Positions 26,102-32,013 of a stretch of 32,013 nt of DNA are shown here, one piece after another (the first letter of the stretch is position 1; each line of letters opens with the position of its first letter). The position numbers and the translations under genes are program-made. This DNA is from an uncultured Thalassovita sp. (GTDB lineage Bacteria; Bacteroidota; Bacteroidia; Cytophagales; Flammeovirgaceae). Below the pieces are notes generated by a model. It was not told the origin of the DNA. It saw only the letters and a program-made list of their open reading frames with translations, and searched no databases. The DNA lies in the NCBI GenBank assembly GCA_937129345.1, contig CAKZMZ010000264.1:1-32013 (forward strand), given 5' to 3'.

Positions 26102-26197
26102 AGCATTGTAATGCTCTACAACCTCGGCTTGTGGCGCAAGATCCACTTATAAACTTCAATGAGATGTGAACCAAGGTGGCCCCGCCACAGGCCTTGG
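26102..26197. repeat. Structured intergenic element, possible dispersed repeat
   Basis: In the 140 bases between convergent porZ and the CNNM gene lie several stem-loops in a GC-richer setting: AGCATT / AATGCT at 26102-26115, CTTG / CAAG around TGGCG at 26128-26140, and CCAAGG / CCTTGG with an inner TGGC / GCCA at 26171-26197. The last two share related TGGCG words. The block lacks a T tract. Its base composition and structure are unlike the AT-rich intergenic DNA elsewhere, so it may be a copy of a REP-like element; copy number cannot be judged from one window. Confidence 0.4.
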
Positions 26198-26229
26198 CAA
26201 TGATAATTAAAAAAATGCAAGTAGTTAGC

Positions 26230-27531
26230 TTATTCCTTCAAAGTTAGCTGAACCATATCTATACGGGCATCTTCCATGGATTTTATAGTAATCATTAAAT
26301 GGTCTGCGTCAATTTGATCTCCAGTTTTGGGAATATCACCATTTAGGTATAAAATGTATCCACCTAGTGTATCGTAATCGCCCTCGGGAATATTCCAGTT
26401 ATATTCTTGATTTAGACGATCAACTTCGTTACGGGCATTGAGGAGGTAGTTCCAATTGTCTATGCGTTTTACTTTGTATTCTTCAAAATCGTCATACTCA
26501 TCCTCAATTTCCCCAAAAATTTCTTCTATGATATCTTCAATGGTTACGATTCCTGAAGTTCCACCAAACTCGTCTACTACCAAGGCAATGCTTTTCCTTT
26601 CACTAATGAACCGCACCATTAATTCATTGGCCAACATGGTTTCGGGCACTATAATGATATCGGTCATGATACTACCAATATCGTTTGGCTTCTTAAAAAG
26701 GTCTAAATGGTGGCAGTAGCCCACTACATTATCGATAGATTTTTTGTAGACAGGGATTTTGGAATGGCCACTTGCTGTAAAAGCATCTGAAAGTTCTTCG
26801 ATGCTATCTTCATACTCTATAGCAATAATTTCTTTTCTAGGTACTAGGCAGTCCCTTACCCGCACTTTTTTAAATTCTAGAGCATTGCTAAAAATCTCTT
26901 TGTCTACCTCAGGGTTTTCGTCGCTTTCGCCTTGGCTACCCATCATTACATTATTCACCCTTTCTATGTACACGTTTAAATCAGTAAGTCCAAAAGCTGG
27001 TTTTACTTGCTTTTGCTCCATCTTAAACATCTTACTGATCAACATGGTAGAAATCCAATTAACCACAAATACAAAAGGAAAAAACAGCCAATAAATGAGA
27101 TTCATCGGAATGGCTGCTGCCGTTAAAAAATTATCAGGATTGATCAGCGATAAGCTTTTAGGAAGAAACTCCGCCGTTGCCAAAACCAAAAGCGTAGAAA
27201 GTATGATTTGCGAAGTAAGGACCAATGTCAAAATTGTATTTTCGCTCGCAGTATCGAACCATTGAGAAAGGGTAACCTCTAGCGTTGGCTCCAAAATTAG
27301 GGCAAAAAAATAGCCGTAAACTACCAAAGCAATGGTATTGCCCAAAAGTGTAGTAGAGATAAAATAGGTAGGCTTATCTAGAAAACGCGCTATAATCCTG
27401 CTAGTAACTGTATTCTTTTTTCTAATCAGTTCGAGGTGTAGCCGATTTGCAGAAACAAAAGCAATCTCTATCGCTGAAAAAAATCCCGAAAATATGAGTG
27501 ATATTATTACTATAGTGATATTTAAATCCAT
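26230..27531 (-). CDS. CNNM / CBS-pair / CorC_HlyC domain membrane protein (hemolysin family)
   Basis: A 433-residue inner-membrane protein of the CorC/HlyC-type family, thought to transport or regulate Mg2+ or Co2+ export. Order: CNNM transmembrane domain (about 1-190, with GFFSAIEIAFVSANR near the start and ATAEFLPKSL), a CBS pair (about 205-330, RDCLVPRKEI, HSKIPVYK, ALVVDEFGGTSGIVTIEDIIEEIFGEI) and the C-terminal CorC_HlyC domain (about 345-430, GDYDTLGGYIL). Length is normal. Although related GldE belongs to gliding loci, nothing here marks it as GldE. The YcxB-like gene lies 63 bases upstream on the same strand, so they may share a transcript. Confidence 0.9.
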   Translation of the reverse strand: MDLNITIVIISLIFSGFFSAIEIAFVSANRLHLELIRKKNTVTSRIIARFLDKPTYFISTTLLGNTIALVVYGYFFALILEPTLEVTLSQWFDTASENTILTLVLTSQIILSTLLVLATAEFLPKSLSLINPDNFLTAAAIPMNLIYWLFFPFVFVVNWISTMLISKMFKMEQKQVKPAFGLTDLNVYIERVNNVMMGSQGESDENPEVDKEIFSNALEFKKVRVRDCLVPRKEIIAIEYEDSIEELSDAFTASGHSKIPVYKKSIDNVVGYCHHLDLFKKPNDIGSIMTDIIIVPETMLANELMVRFISERKSIALVVDEFGGTSGIVTIEDIIEEIFGEIEDEYDDFEEYKVKRIDNWNYLLNARNEVDRLNQEYNWNIPEGDYDTLGGYILYLNGDIPKTGDQIDADHLMITIKSMEDARIDMVQLTLKE

Positions 27532-27594
27532 CCGCAGGTGCTGTAGACCTTGTAACTATTTAAATGATTTTAATAAATTTAAACAAAGAATTGA

Positions 27595-28077
27595 TTAATC
27601 TTTCAATAAGTTTTTTCTTTTCAATATGGCTTCGGTAAACCTAATGTCGTTTTCGTTCCTAAAGATCTTATCTGGCAAGTAAATAAACTGTACCTTAGAC
27701 ATGAACAAAAGAAAATGGTCCTTACCTTTTTTTACTTTTTTAATAGCATCCCAATTTACAGGCATTCCTCGTTTGCTGTCGAGTTTTATCATTACGTACC
27801 TACTGTCTATTTCATAAGAAAGCCTTTCGAAAAGAATTTTATTCTGCTCTAGCTGAGTAACACCTGCAAATTGTATCAACCAAAAAAGAATATACAAAAC
27901 AATAAGTGTAATACTGATTCCAATACTCCAACCTAAGGCGCCTTCTACAAACAATGGCACCAGCATAATGGCAACTGGTACAAACCAAACCCACCAAAAT
28001 TCTAAGAGCACGCTTTTGAGCGCGATTGAAATATATGTTTTATTGTCTAGTTGATATTTTTTCGTTTTAACTGTCAT
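27595..28077 (-). CDS. YcxB-like membrane protein
   Basis: A 160-residue protein with two adjacent hydrophobic segments (about 28-48 and 50-72) and a soluble C-terminal half with the YcxB-like pattern (LEQNKILFERLSYEIDSRYVMIKL, NWDAIKKVKKGKDHFLLFMSKVQFIYLPDKIF). The family is of unknown function, and its C-terminal domain resembles a PH-like fold. The frame is open from ATG 28077 and starts with TVKTKKYQLDNKTY, a usual N-terminus. It probably lies upstream in an operon with the CNNM gene. A TAnnTTTG box at 28150-28157 (minus strand) may be its promoter. Confidence 0.7.
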   Translation of the reverse strand: MTVKTKKYQLDNKTYISIALKSVLLEFWWVWFVPVAIMLVPLFVEGALGWSIGISITLIVLYILFWLIQFAGVTQLEQNKILFERLSYEIDSRYVMIKLDSKRGMPVNWDAIKKVKKGKDHFLLFMSKVQFIYLPDKIFRNENDIRFTEAILKRKNLLKD

Positions 28078-28149
28078 CGCTTCTTATATTATGTACACCA
28101 ACAATTATAAAGAACTGAAATTGAAACTTATGCCGTGAAATTTAGATGG

Positions 28150-28157
28150 CAAAACTA
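28150..28157 (-). promoter_or_regulatory. Candidate -7 box upstream of the YcxB-like gene
   Basis: Reading the minus strand, TAGTTTTG at 28157-28150 matches TAnnTTTG exactly. It would put transcription start near 28142, about 65 bases before the ATG at 28077. No -33 TTG is seen at 19-21 bases, so the call is tentative. Confidence 0.28.
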
Positions 28158-28300
28158 ATACCTGTAGGCCAATTTATTCATTTTTTACACCAATAAGCTC
28201 GGGTATTTATTCAAGCTCTAGTAAATACGTCTCGAGTAAATTACTGAAATTAGTAAACGACTGATTTTACTTTATGTAGCATCAAAATACCCTTAACACT

Positions 28301-29155
28301 CTAAACAGCTTTTAGACTCATATCTAAACTTGGGGCTGAGTGCGTTAAAGCACCAACCGAAATATAATCGACGCCCGTTTCAGCTATAGACCTTATGCTT
28401 TCTTCTGTAATACCGCCTGAAGCCTCTGTCTTATATCTTCCACCTATTATTTTTAAAGCTTCTCTTATAGTTTTAGGAGGCATGTTATCTAACATAACGA
28501 TATCCACTTTACCTGTTTTTACCACTTGTTCTACTTCTTCTAGGGTTCTGGTTTCTATTTCAATTTTTAGGTTTAGATTGTTTTTTTTCAGGTAATCTAC
28601 TGTAGCATTTATGGCGGCCTCTATACCACCTGCAAAGTCTATATGATTGTCTTTGAGCATAACCATATCAAATAGACCGAAGCGATGATTGGTGCCTCCA
28701 CCGATTTTTACCGCCCACTTTTCTGCTATCCTAAAGTTGGGTGTTGTTTTTCGAGTATCTAATAGTTGGGCTTTTGTGCCTTCTATCAAAGATTTTAGAT
28801 GCGTAGTATAAGTGGCGATACCACTCATACGCTGCATGCAGTTCAGCAACAACCTTTCTGCACCTAAAATATCTCTTGCTTTTCCTGAGACCTCAAAAGC
28901 CACATCTCCTTTTTGTACCTCGGCACCATCCTCAATAAATAGATTTATTTTTAATTGAGGATTAAAGTAGTGCAAAATATGCTTGGCCATTTCAACACCT
29001 GCTATAATGCCGTGGGCTTTTATGCGTAACTCCGCATTATTTTGAGCACTTTCAGGAATGGCGGCCAAAGAAGAGTGATCTCCATTTCTGATGTCTTCCT
29101 GAACAGCAGCTTTTATAAATTCTTTTATACTCTCTTGTGATAAATAATTATGCAT
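28301..29155 (-). CDS. nadC: Nicotinate-nucleotide pyrophosphorylase (carboxylating)
   Basis: A 284-residue cytoplasmic enzyme that makes nicotinate mononucleotide from quinolinate and PRPP with loss of CO2, the committing step to NAD in the de novo pathway. The family motifs are plain: AVQEDIRNGDHSS near the N-terminus, LNCMQRMSGIAT, LLDTRKTTPNFR, KIGGGTNHRFGLFDMVMLKDNH and VDIVMLDNMPP, followed by EASGGI and YISVGALTHS. The open frame extends to 29179, but ATG 29155 (MHNYLSQESIKEF) gives the usual N-terminus. The DUF4783 gene lies upstream, separated by a terminator, so the arrangement is nadC with its own or read-through transcript. Confidence 0.95.
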   Translation of the reverse strand: MHNYLSQESIKEFIKAAVQEDIRNGDHSSLAAIPESAQNNAELRIKAHGIIAGVEMAKHILHYFNPQLKINLFIEDGAEVQKGDVAFEVSGKARDILGAERLLLNCMQRMSGIATYTTHLKSLIEGTKAQLLDTRKTTPNFRIAEKWAVKIGGGTNHRFGLFDMVMLKDNHIDFAGGIEAAINATVDYLKKNNLNLKIEIETRTLEEVEQVVKTGKVDIVMLDNMPPKTIREALKIIGGRYKTEASGGITEESIRSIAETGVDYISVGALTHSAPSLDMSLKAV

Positions 29156-29183
29156 ATTGCTAGAATTGCTAAATAGCAAAAAT

Positions 29184-29209
29184 AAAAAAAGGCACCGAAT
29201 TGGCGCCTT
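29184..29209 (-). terminator. Terminator after the DUF4783 gene
   Basis: On the minus strand, AAGGCGCC and GGTGCCTT form an 8-bp stem with one G-U pair around AATTC and are followed by a T run (plus-strand A run at 29184-29190). It lies between the DUF4783 gene stop (29233) and the nadC start (29155). Confidence 0.8.
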
Positions 29210-29232
29210 CTAAATATATATTTGGATAATCT

Positions 29233-29619
29233 CTAATGTTCAACAATGTCTATCATATCGATTCTGTACTGCCCATCTGTCTCTTTAATGAGCAAATGTA
29301 CTCTATACTGCCCACGCTGCGTTTTGTAGGTACCAATTGCAAAACGTAAACCACCGCGCGAAGTAGTCTGATGATCGAACTCAAAACTTTGAACGGGATT
29401 TTTATCAAAAAAATCTTTTAAGATGATTTCGGCCTGTGCTCTGTCAAAATTGTTTTTTTGATCGATTAGGTTCAGTTCTATCGGCTCATTAAGTTGCGCA
29501 ACCAATTTTGGAGCGTCTCCACTTTTTAAGGCATCACGAGCACTGGCCATCACTTGTTCTTGTGCTTTTATTGAAAAGCTAATCAAAAAAATATTAAAAA
29601 ATATTATGATGCGTTTCAT
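29233..29619 (-). CDS. DUF4783 exported protein
   Basis: A 128-residue exported protein with signal peptide IIIFFNIFLISFSIKAQ and then a small NTF2-like/DUF4783 domain: ALKSGDAPKLVAQLNEPIELNLIDQ, FDRAQAEIILKDFFDKNPVQSFEF, GLRFAIGTYKTQRGQYRVHLLIK and YRIDMIDI. The function is not established; its neighbour nadC is a frequent companion of this family in Bacteroidota as far as I recall. The frame is open up to 29643, but ATG 29619 starts the signal peptide properly. It is followed by a terminator, and its upstream region holds two TAnnTTTG boxes and a 12-bp tandem repeat. Confidence 0.8.
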   Translation of the reverse strand: MKRIIIFFNIFLISFSIKAQEQVMASARDALKSGDAPKLVAQLNEPIELNLIDQKNNFDRAQAEIILKDFFDKNPVQSFEFDHQTTSRGGLRFAIGTYKTQRGQYRVHLLIKETDGQYRIDMIDIVEH

Positions 29620-29748
29620 CAGCTTGTTTTTTAACCTTTTCATAATAAGTTATGTAGTAGAGGCTCGACACATATAATGCCAAAGCACTGATTATATTTT
29701 TCATTTATAGAATAGTCTTTTAAAAAGCGATTTATATCTCTCAACGTT

Positions 29749-29765
29749 CAAAAATACCAAACTTA
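29749..29765 (-). promoter_or_regulatory. Two overlapping-class -7 boxes upstream of the DUF4783 gene
   Basis: On the minus strand, TAAGTTTG (29765-29758) and TATTTTTG (29756-29749) both match TAnnTTTG. No -33 TTG at the usual distance was found for either, and the implied leader is about 130 bases. Tentative. Confidence 0.3.
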
Positions 29766-29785
29766 CAGTATTGCTTACAGTATTG
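29762..29785. repeat. Perfect 12-bp tandem repeat
   Basis: CTTACAGTATTG occurs twice back to back (29762-29773 and 29774-29785). It overlaps one -7 box and continues upstream of it on the minus strand, where a regulator of the DUF4783 gene would bind. It may instead be a chance slippage repeat. Confidence 0.75.
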
Positions 29786-30002
29786 ATTGTGCCCAAAAAT
29801 CTTAAGCTAGACTATTCTTATCTGAAAGTATCCAAATGCCTTTTCTTACATCAAAAACAAGAAAATCAATTTATATTACCCTGCATGATGTGTTCTTACT
29901 CAGAGCATTTATTTAAATTGCCAATGACTAAAATACATAGCTAGCCAATATTTATTGCAAGCCGCTATATCTACCTATGAATTTACGGAAGAATTAAAAA
30001 TT

Positions 30003-30401
30003 TTAAAAGGATCGTGAAAGCTCCCTAAGCACCTTTAATGCACGATCGGCTTTGTTTAAGTCTACAAAAATATGGTCGTGATGGTACCCTGCCATTACAT
30101 TACAACTAATATCTTTCTTGGCCAAGGCATTAGCAAACGCGGCTGTAAAGCCCACTGCTTGTAATGAAGAGTGTACTTCTAGTGTGATCCAAGCGGCCGT
30201 AAAATAATAAGAAAGTTTTAAGCTATCTGCCGTTGCTTTATCGATTACTAAAGTGTTTCCCTCTTTTTCCCTAAAAAAACCAATAACATTTTCTAAAGGA
30301 ATTTTCGAGATATCTTTGACCGAAACAAAAACATAAACTCCCTCATTTAGTATTGGCGTTAGTTGCTTTAATATTTCGCTCAGTTTTTCTTTCCTCTCCA
30401 T
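30003..30401 (-). CDS. ACT-domain protein (ACT_3/DUF2241-like)
   Basis: A 132-residue soluble protein with two ACT-like halves: EGVYVFVSVKDISKIPLENVIGFFREKEGNTLVI and WITLEVHSSLQAVGFTAAFANALAKKDISCNVMAGYHHDHIFVDLNKADRALKVL. ACT domains bind small ligands, often amino acids, and regulate enzymes or transporters; this stand-alone pair has no catalytic domain. The GYHHDHIFV segment is characteristic of the ACT_3 branch. ATG 30401 begins MERKEKLSEILKQLTPIL, which fits family members. The small lipoprotein gene is 71 bases upstream on the same strand, with a terminator between them. Confidence 0.82.
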   Translation of the reverse strand: MERKEKLSEILKQLTPILNEGVYVFVSVKDISKIPLENVIGFFREKEGNTLVIDKATADSLKLSYYFTAAWITLEVHSSLQAVGFTAAFANALAKKDISCNVMAGYHHDHIFVDLNKADRALKVLRELSRSF

Positions 30402-30455
30402 TATAAATTATTTTCCATTTGGCATTTCATAATTTTCAGATGATATGCTACAGAA

Positions 30456-30485
30456 AACAAAAAAATCAGGCTTTAATGCCTGATT
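30456..30485 (-). terminator. Terminator overlapping the end of the lipoprotein gene
   Basis: AATCAGGC and GCCTGATT form a perfect 8-bp stem (30464-30471 and 30478-30485) with a 6-base loop. On the minus strand it is followed by TTTTTGTTTTC. The TAA stop of the lipoprotein gene (30475-30473) lies within the loop, so the last codons form the stem. Confidence 0.85.
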
Positions 30486-30796
30486 CCACATTCTTTACAG
30501 AGTTTTTGCTTGCCTACAGGCCTTTTTTTTGGAGGCTTTTTATGACCAAAGTACAAAGGATCGGTATACCTAGGATCCATTTTCATTGCGGCCTCTTTTC
30601 TTAATTGCCTTTTGCTTTTGGGCTTAAAATTTCTAGTAGTTTTATTGTTAAAATCTAACTTCTTTTTTGCTGCCGCAGCAGAAGGATTGTTGTACCTCGT
30701 ATTAGCGTAGCCCTGATTTACATTTTTAGAACAGGCTCCCAATTGCCAAGCCAATAAAAAAAACAATACAGCTTTAATCAATCTAGATAAATTCAT
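30473..30796 (-). CDS. Small lipoprotein with basic body and CxxC tail
   Basis: A 107-residue predicted lipoprotein with a type II signal (lipobox LGAC, Cys22). The mature part is unordered and basic: SKNVNQGY, a KKKLDFNNKT segment, FKPKSKRQLRKEAAMKMDPRYTDPLYFGHKKPPKKRPVGK, then a terminal KLCKECGIRH with Cys100 and Cys103. I recall similar short proteins in Bacteroidota annotated only as hypothetical; the CxxC might bind metal or form a disulfide, and the basic middle part might touch peptidoglycan or nucleic acid, both guesses. The gene ends inside its own terminator. Start ATG 30796 gives the lipobox at the correct place. Confidence 0.75.
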   Translation of the reverse strand: MNLSRLIKAVLFFLLAWQLGACSKNVNQGYANTRYNNPSAAAAKKKLDFNNKTTRNFKPKSKRQLRKEAAMKMDPRYTDPLYFGHKKPPKKRPVGKQKLCKECGIRH

Positions 30797-30976
30797 AGGA
30801 TGATTGGTTTACATTGTTCGAAAAAAATTGGTGAAAATCAATTTGTGGAAACTAGTTTATAAGTGGACCCACAAGTTACTCGGTAGATTTCTCCAATATA
30901 AAAATCCGTTATTTTAATAAAATATACCAACAACTATGCCTTGGTGAGGCAAAGCATTGCTTTCACTCAATACAGT

Positions 30977-31321
30977 TTAATTTTCGCCCAATAGTTCCTC
31001 AAGATAATCGTAAGCCCTTCTTAAGTGCGGAATTACGATAGTGCCTCCCACTAGGGTAGACAGTGAAAGACCCTCTAATATTTCCTCTTTGCTCAAACCC
31101 GTTTCTACACATTTCTCTAAATGGTATTTTACACAATCGTCGCAGCGGAGCACAAGCGAACAGGTAAGCCCGATCAGTTCTTTGGTTCGCGCATCAAGTC
31201 GGTTTTCTTTAAATGCCATGGCATCTAAGCTGAAAATCCTCTTTATTACCTTATCATCTGCCCCGATGAGTTTTTCGTTCATCTTGCTCCTAAAGTTTCT
31301 AAACTCCTCAATTTTGTCCAT
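30977..31321 (-). CDS. Carboxymuconolactone decarboxylase family protein (AhpD-like fold)
   Basis: A 114-residue soluble protein with the AhpD-like core: DARTKELIGLTCSLVLRCDDCVKYHLEKCVETGLSKEEILEGL. The CDDC pair with the following His (CxxCxxxH) is the redox centre of AhpD-type members, so a peroxide- or disulfide-related role is likely; true decarboxylase activity is not supported. The length is right for a single-domain member. It is divergent from comF, with 79 bases between starts. ATG 31321 begins MDKIEEFRNFRSKMNEKL, a helical N-terminus found in this subfamily. Confidence 0.88.
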   Translation of the reverse strand: MDKIEEFRNFRSKMNEKLIGADDKVIKRIFSLDAMAFKENRLDARTKELIGLTCSLVLRCDDCVKYHLEKCVETGLSKEEILEGLSLSTLVGGTIVIPHLRRAYDYLEELLGEN

Positions 31322-31400
31322 CTATTAAAAATAAAAGTGAAAAATACAGTTTAAATAGCAGGTTTTGACTTAGGCCTACTTCGCATTTTCAAAAATAGTT

Positions 31401-32013
31401 ATGATCAGGGATTTTCTTTCCATACTTTTTCCGGCTTCTTGCGTGAGCTGCAACGATAACATTACCAACACAGAAAAGCTAGTTTGCACAGCATGTAGAG
31501 CACAATTGCCTATTACCGACCATTATCTTTATCTAGAAAACGACTTTAAAAAAAAGTTTTATGGTAAACTCCCTGTAGTACAAGCTTTTGCATATTTAAA
31601 ATATGTAAAACCAAGCATAGTGCAAAAATTGTTGCATCAACTCAAATACCGCGGCGTTGAAGAAATAAGCAGTATGATGGGTTATTGGCACGCTACACAA
31701 TTACAACAATGCCCTTATTTTGAAAAGCCCGAGCTATTGGTCATTGTCCCTTTACACAAATCAAAACTTAAAAAAAGAGGTTACAACCAAGTTAAAGGCT
31801 ATGCTTCTGCCCTTTCTAAGACCTTGTCTATACCGTTTAGCGATGATGCACTTAAGCGCAATGCCAACACCAATACACAAACCAAAAAAAGTAGGTACGA
31901 CAGGTGGCAAAATGTAAATGAGATATTTGAGGTTAACAATGCAGAAATCGTTAAAGACAAACACATTTTTTTAGCTGATGATGTAGTGACCACGGGAGCT
32001 ACTTTAGAGGCTT
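31401..32013 (+). CDS. comF: ComF family phosphoribosyltransferase-like protein (3' end cut by window)
   Basis: A partial gene, 204 codons visible, running off the window edge. The translated protein has an N-terminal zinc-ribbon pair CVSC (14-17) and CTAC (29-32), then LKYRG region motif and PLHKSKLKKRGYNQV (the PRTase signature), RNANTNTQTKKSRYDRW and, near the edge, LADDVVTTGATLEA (about 191-204), the PRPP-binding loop. ComF proteins are associated with DNA uptake in competent bacteria, but many bacteria have the gene without known competence, so the role here is uncertain. ATG 31401 opens a normal ComF N-terminus (IRDFLSILFPASC). About 25-35 residues probably lie beyond the window. Confidence 0.9.
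   Translation, partial: MIRDFLSILFPASCVSCNDNITNTEKLVCTACRAQLPITDHYLYLENDFKKKFYGKLPVVQAFAYLKYVKPSIVQKLLHQLKYRGVEEISSMMGYWHATQLQQCPYFEKPELLVIVPLHKSKLKKRGYNQVKGYASALSKTLSIPFSDDALKRNANTNTQTKKSRYDRWQNVNEIFEVNNAEIVKDKHIFLADDVVTTGATLEA

Larger units (their letters stand above)
29620..30002. other. Intergenic region between DUF4783 and ACT-domain genes
   Basis: About 380 bases, AT-rich and without a reading frame of interest. It contains the tandem repeat and -7 boxes listed separately; the ACT gene ends at its upper edge. I see no RNA gene or terminator in it. Confidence 0.5.

Noticed and set aside
26230-27531. Assignment of the CNNM/CBS protein as gliding protein GldE
   Set aside because: The domains are shared by the wider family and no gldD or other gliding gene is adjacent.

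Overview
The window is an ordinary-looking stretch of chromosome from a member of the Bacteroidota, probably a gliding or marine Cytophagales-type bacterium (inference). Supporting signs are three type IX secretion (T9SS) components or substrates (a PorP/SprF-like protein, a type B sorted giant adhesin and a PorZ-like protein), families common in Bacteroidota (DUF4783, DUF6134, an orphan SiaC/DUF1987 protein), weak Shine-Dalgarno sequences, AT-rich intergenic regions, and at least one good TTG / TAnnTTTG promoter of the Bacteroidota type. I see no CRISPR array, tRNA, rRNA, insertion sequence or prophage.

Layout. 1-650: AT-rich, no supportable gene. 651-2494 (+): Tat-type TRAP substrate-binding lipoprotein, then a stand-alone ClpP with a strong terminator. 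2548-8718 (-): a giant secreted LRR/Ig/cadherin-like adhesin with a type B T9SS tail, followed by a PorP/SprF partner with an unusual basic tail. 9092-12418: TTG-initiated DEAD-box helicase (+), DUF4112 membrane protein (-), SpoU-type RNA methyltransferase (+), sterol-desaturase-type hydroxylase (+). 12566-13458: two small convergent genes sharing a TTAA stop. 13701-18035 (+): asparagine-synthase-like amidotransferase and two glycosyltransferases, the latter both with TTG starts. 18047-18451 (-): SiaC-like protein. 18747-26089 (+): thioester alpha-2-macroglobulin, then PorZ with a long inverted repeat just before its start codon. 26102-26197: a structured intergenic element that may be a dispersed repeat. 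26230-31321 (-): CNNM/CBS transporter-like protein, YcxB-like membrane protein, nadC, DUF4783 protein, ACT-domain protein, small lipoprotein, carboxymuconolactone-decarboxylase-family protein. 31401-end (+): comF, cut by the window edge.

How the parts fit. The strongest theme is the cell surface. The adhesin and its PorP/SprF partner form a plausible secretion/anchoring pair. PorZ belongs to the T9SS attachment complex that modifies secreted cargo. The alpha-2-macroglobulin would trap proteases in the envelope, and the asnB/glycosyltransferase trio may build a surface glycan. The rest is housekeeping: NAD synthesis, RNA modification and unwinding, proteolysis and nucleobase/DNA-uptake-type functions. 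I found no clearly new multi-gene system. The items most worth following are the repeated LRR-Ig module of the adhesin, the basic tail on its PorP partner, the alpha-2-macroglobulin with an inserted regulatory-like domain, and the inverted repeat in front of porZ.
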